Origin: Hetaerina americana
Taxonomy: Eukaryota > Arthropoda > Insecta > Odonata > Calopterygidae
Reading direction: 5' to 3'
Assembly (NCBI GenBank): GCA_022747635.1
Contig: JAKTNV010000004.1
Coordinates: 19,468,969-19,532,968, forward strand
DNA: 64,000 nt
Below the pieces are notes generated by a model that made no database searches, was not told the DNA's origin, and was given only the letters and a program-made list of their open reading frames with translations. Both the position numbers and the translations under genes were made by a program. Of this stretch, positions 61,120 through 64,000 are shown piece by piece; the stretch's first letter is position 1; each line of letters starts with the position of its first letter.

Positions 61120-61545
61120 GTGGGCGGGTTGAAATCTCTGTGGCCACACGCAGGTACACTCGCTCACACGCGGTGGATATTGGCTTGGCCCACGTACCGA
61201 ATATTCCAAATTGGCTCCATTCATCCCCCCACAAAAATCTCTCCCCGACCTCGGATGTCCCCTTCCTCTTCTTGCCCCCTTCCACTCCATCATCGGGTCG
61301 GCGTGGGATGCTCCAATGGGATCCGACGGCTAGGCTCTCGCACCGCTCGCGTGCGGGGGCGTGCGCCTTTTTTAAGTGGCCCCCATCAAGAGCGGCGGTG
61401 TGTCGGACCGTAGCCTCCGACCCTCCTCCCCCTTCCGCAGATTGCCCTTCACTTACCCCGAAACCCTTTATTATTAGCCCATCCACGGATTACGCGCGTG
61501 GATCAGACGCGGAAAAGGTGGCGAGTCACCGCGCGTAGCTAAGGG
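61120..61545 (+). other. GC-rich pyrimidine island
   Basis: C-rich with many CpG. The plus frame 61062-61538 (158 codons) and the minus frame 61115-61486 (123 codons) overlap and neither shows a domain. Confidence 0.35.
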
Positions 61546-64000
61546 GTTTTTTTTTCAAGGTGTGCATTGGCTTCGGAAGATCGATAACGTCTTTCCCAAC
61601 GGTATTGATGAGCTTTTCCAAACACGTCCGAATGAATTTGCGAGGTTTACCTTGGCCTGCGGCGATGATATTAAACTGTAGCCTTTAAAAAATATCTCGT
61701 CCATTTATTCGTGTCGGAGTTTCGTGTGTAAACCCTTGAGAGCGATATTTATTTGTACCGCAAGGTTTGTGATCACCGCATGCCTCGTTCCTCAAGGTCC
61801 GTTATCTGACCTTTAAATCATAATGTTGCATTGAACATTTTGAGTCCTCATTGTGTTGCGTTTTGCGAATGAGTTTACTTTCAATTGTCTTCTGCCAGTG
61901 TAACTCACTGGTAAACAGCACTTGGATTGATTTGATGAAATCCTCGACATAGTTCTGCTTTCAGAGTTCACTGCGTTTTTTTGTGAGCTTTTTCCCGTCC
62001 ACACAAAATATTCTTTGAATGCCTTCTCAGTATTCCTTTTGTGCCTTCGTTTGAGGCCTCTTCTTTCCTTCTTTGGGTTACTTTATTCAGTGGGCAGATG
62101 CTCCAAATGCCTTTTGGAAGGCAGGAATATAAGAATATTGTATCTGCACAGTGACAAATCTCTTAAATTTATGATAATATGTATTGTATTAAAAATTTCG
62201 GAATAAATATTATTATCATTTTGTTGGTTTAATGCTTAAATCGTTATACTGATTATTGTACTCCCCTCTTAAGGTGCACCAAGCCAATGTTATCTTTACC
62301 GTTTCGGTCCTTCGTGTTATGAATTGTCTAACTACCCCCTTCAAGCCAAAAAAGCGAAGTGCACCGGAAATTGTTTTCCGTAATTGTGGCATTACAATTG
62401 ACAAAACCAATAAGCGCAATTTTCTGAGTCATGCTATTCGATAAATGGAAATCGATATAAGTTTGGCAATCAATTGTTATCGATGATTTCCCTGCGCTTC
62501 CAGGGTACACTTTAATCCCAGGCGTTTCACCTATCGTTGAACCTATCGAGGTGTTCAGTGCTACCTCTGTTAACTTCCATAAGTTAAGTATCGCTTATCT
62601 TTTGTCGGAAAACGAGTTCTGGAGTATTCTAATTTTGCCCTCTATTTGGCCCGCTTCTAGCTCTTTCGTTAAATAATTATTCTCGATGAATCTTTGTGTG
62701 CCGGACAATATTAATCATCATCTGCGCTAAAAATGGTTTTTCAATAATATTAGAATTAAAAAAATATTTTTTGGATTATTGTCATTTAATATCCTCCCTC
62801 CATCTCCACATTTTGATATAATCTCCCCTCTTGCTTTCCGTCTCAATACTTTCCTAGCGTATGAATGATATCAATTTTTTCTTATTGCATTTATTCTGCA
62901 GAAATGGTTTACCTTTATGGTACTGCCAGAGCACGGAGTGATCGAGGTGCGATTAGACCTTTTTTGTACTATTTTCTTTCAAGATTTATTATTCTTGTTC
63001 GTGAGAGGCAAAAAACGGAGCTGATTCGATCGCTATCAGTAAATAATGGGATGTAGGTTTGTTAAGGGAATAACAAACTATTTTTGGAGTCCCATTCTTC
63101 GAATGGACGCATGAACTGAGCCGAGGGTTTAAAGTAAGCATTCATTCGTTAAAAATATTATCAGGCACTTTCTGTTATAGAATTGGGATGAAGGGGTTGC
63201 AAAGTGTTCACTCCGAAGCGCAGCTGCGGCCAGTAAGTGGTCTCCATTCAAGAGCACGAAGGAACGATGTAGTTTCGAATCCTGGTGTCACGCCGTTGCC
63301 CAAGCACACTACGCAATCAAGATTTGACACTTATCGCGTGATGCCAGCGGCGATTCTAGTTGGTTCCGAAATTACAGTGAGAACTAATTTCATCAGTCAG
63401 GTAGTCTGTTTGTTTTGGCGGCATCAAATATACTTGGACGAGGCACGGACGGTGACGGGTTTTGAGTGAAAAATGTGTTTTCTGGCAAAGTGAAAAAATT
63501 AGACTCTAGTACTTGGAAAATTTGGCATTGTAAATTTTATATTTCGTTTCTAGACTTTCGCGTGATAAATTCCAGTTATATTGAGGTTATAGTAAAAAAG
63601 AGCGAAACAAAGCTTTTGATATTCTCGTTCATCCTAGTTTTCGTGGACATGAAAGTGTTCAAACGTTCTGTTAAACAAGGGTGGGTCATTAGAGCGCTAT
63701 AGGAAAAATAATAGAAAACATGGAAGAAACCCGGCACCATCAATCACATGCAGTTAAAAATACACAATTGAATCCCGTTTGCCATGTATGTAATGTTCTA
63801 CATTGGGTGGCACACAGTTTTATACAGATAATAGCGCGATTTCAGCTGTCATATTATGGCCTTAGGTTTTGCAATACAAGGATTGGTTTCTTACTCTTTC
63901 ACAAGTTATAGGATTCCCTCTCAATCTCTCCATTCCTTCATATATCTGATGCAATCTCAAGCCCAAATAATCTTCTAAAATCGAAGCAATCCCATAGGGT
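61546..64000. other. Unassigned AT-rich DNA
   Basis: No recognised gene. A B-box-like gtttcgaatcctggtgtc at 63273-63290, with a poor A box about 50 nt upstream, could be an old SINE head. Confidence 0.35.

Overview
This window looks like non-coding nuclear DNA from an arthropod, most likely an insect. It is AT-rich, has no long protein-coding gene, and is dense in decayed transposable elements: Tc1/mariner and maT-like DNA transposons, LINE reverse-transcriptase relics and tRNA-derived SINEs. It also holds (TA)n and (TG)n microsatellites and scattered GC-rich pyrimidine tracts. There is no operon structure, rRNA, convincing tRNA gene or CRISPR array. I cannot name the species. The assignment to insects rests on the transposon types and is an inference.

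Layout. 0-11 kb: a head-to-head SINE pair (720-935), an intact SINE with target-site duplications (3715-3994), two LINE relics in opposite orientation (4260-6390), a third LINE relic (9440-9785) and a minus-strand mariner relic (10780-11241). 11-24 kb: mostly unassigned AT-rich DNA with two copies of a 200-bp palindromic foldback element (11343-11542 and 22813-23011) and a 25-bp tandem repeat (17525-17645). 23.3-25.5 kb: a nested cluster of SINE, (TA)n, second foldback, (TA)n, maT-like transposon with a 203-codon open frame, and two further SINEs. 27-41 kb: SINE copies, a minus-strand LINE (33640-34712) and an N-terminal mariner relic (37305-37780). 41-64 kb: repeated GC-rich tracts, a complete 753-bp mariner deletion derivative with perfect 33-bp inverted repeats (49217-49969), more SINEs and a LINE tail (55750-55990).

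Host function. I found no convincing host exon. The best host-like signals are two juxtaposed splice motifs on the plus strand, at 1417/1418 and 57358/57359, where a 3' splice site is followed directly by a consensus 5' splice site. That arrangement is typical of recursive splice sites in very long insect introns, so the window may lie inside a giant intron of a plus-strand gene. Transcript data would be needed to confirm this.

No clearly new biological system is evident. The most interesting candidates are the recursive splice motifs, the palindromic foldback family whose arms carry a hammerhead-ribozyme-like layout, and the recurrent GC-rich pyrimidine islands.
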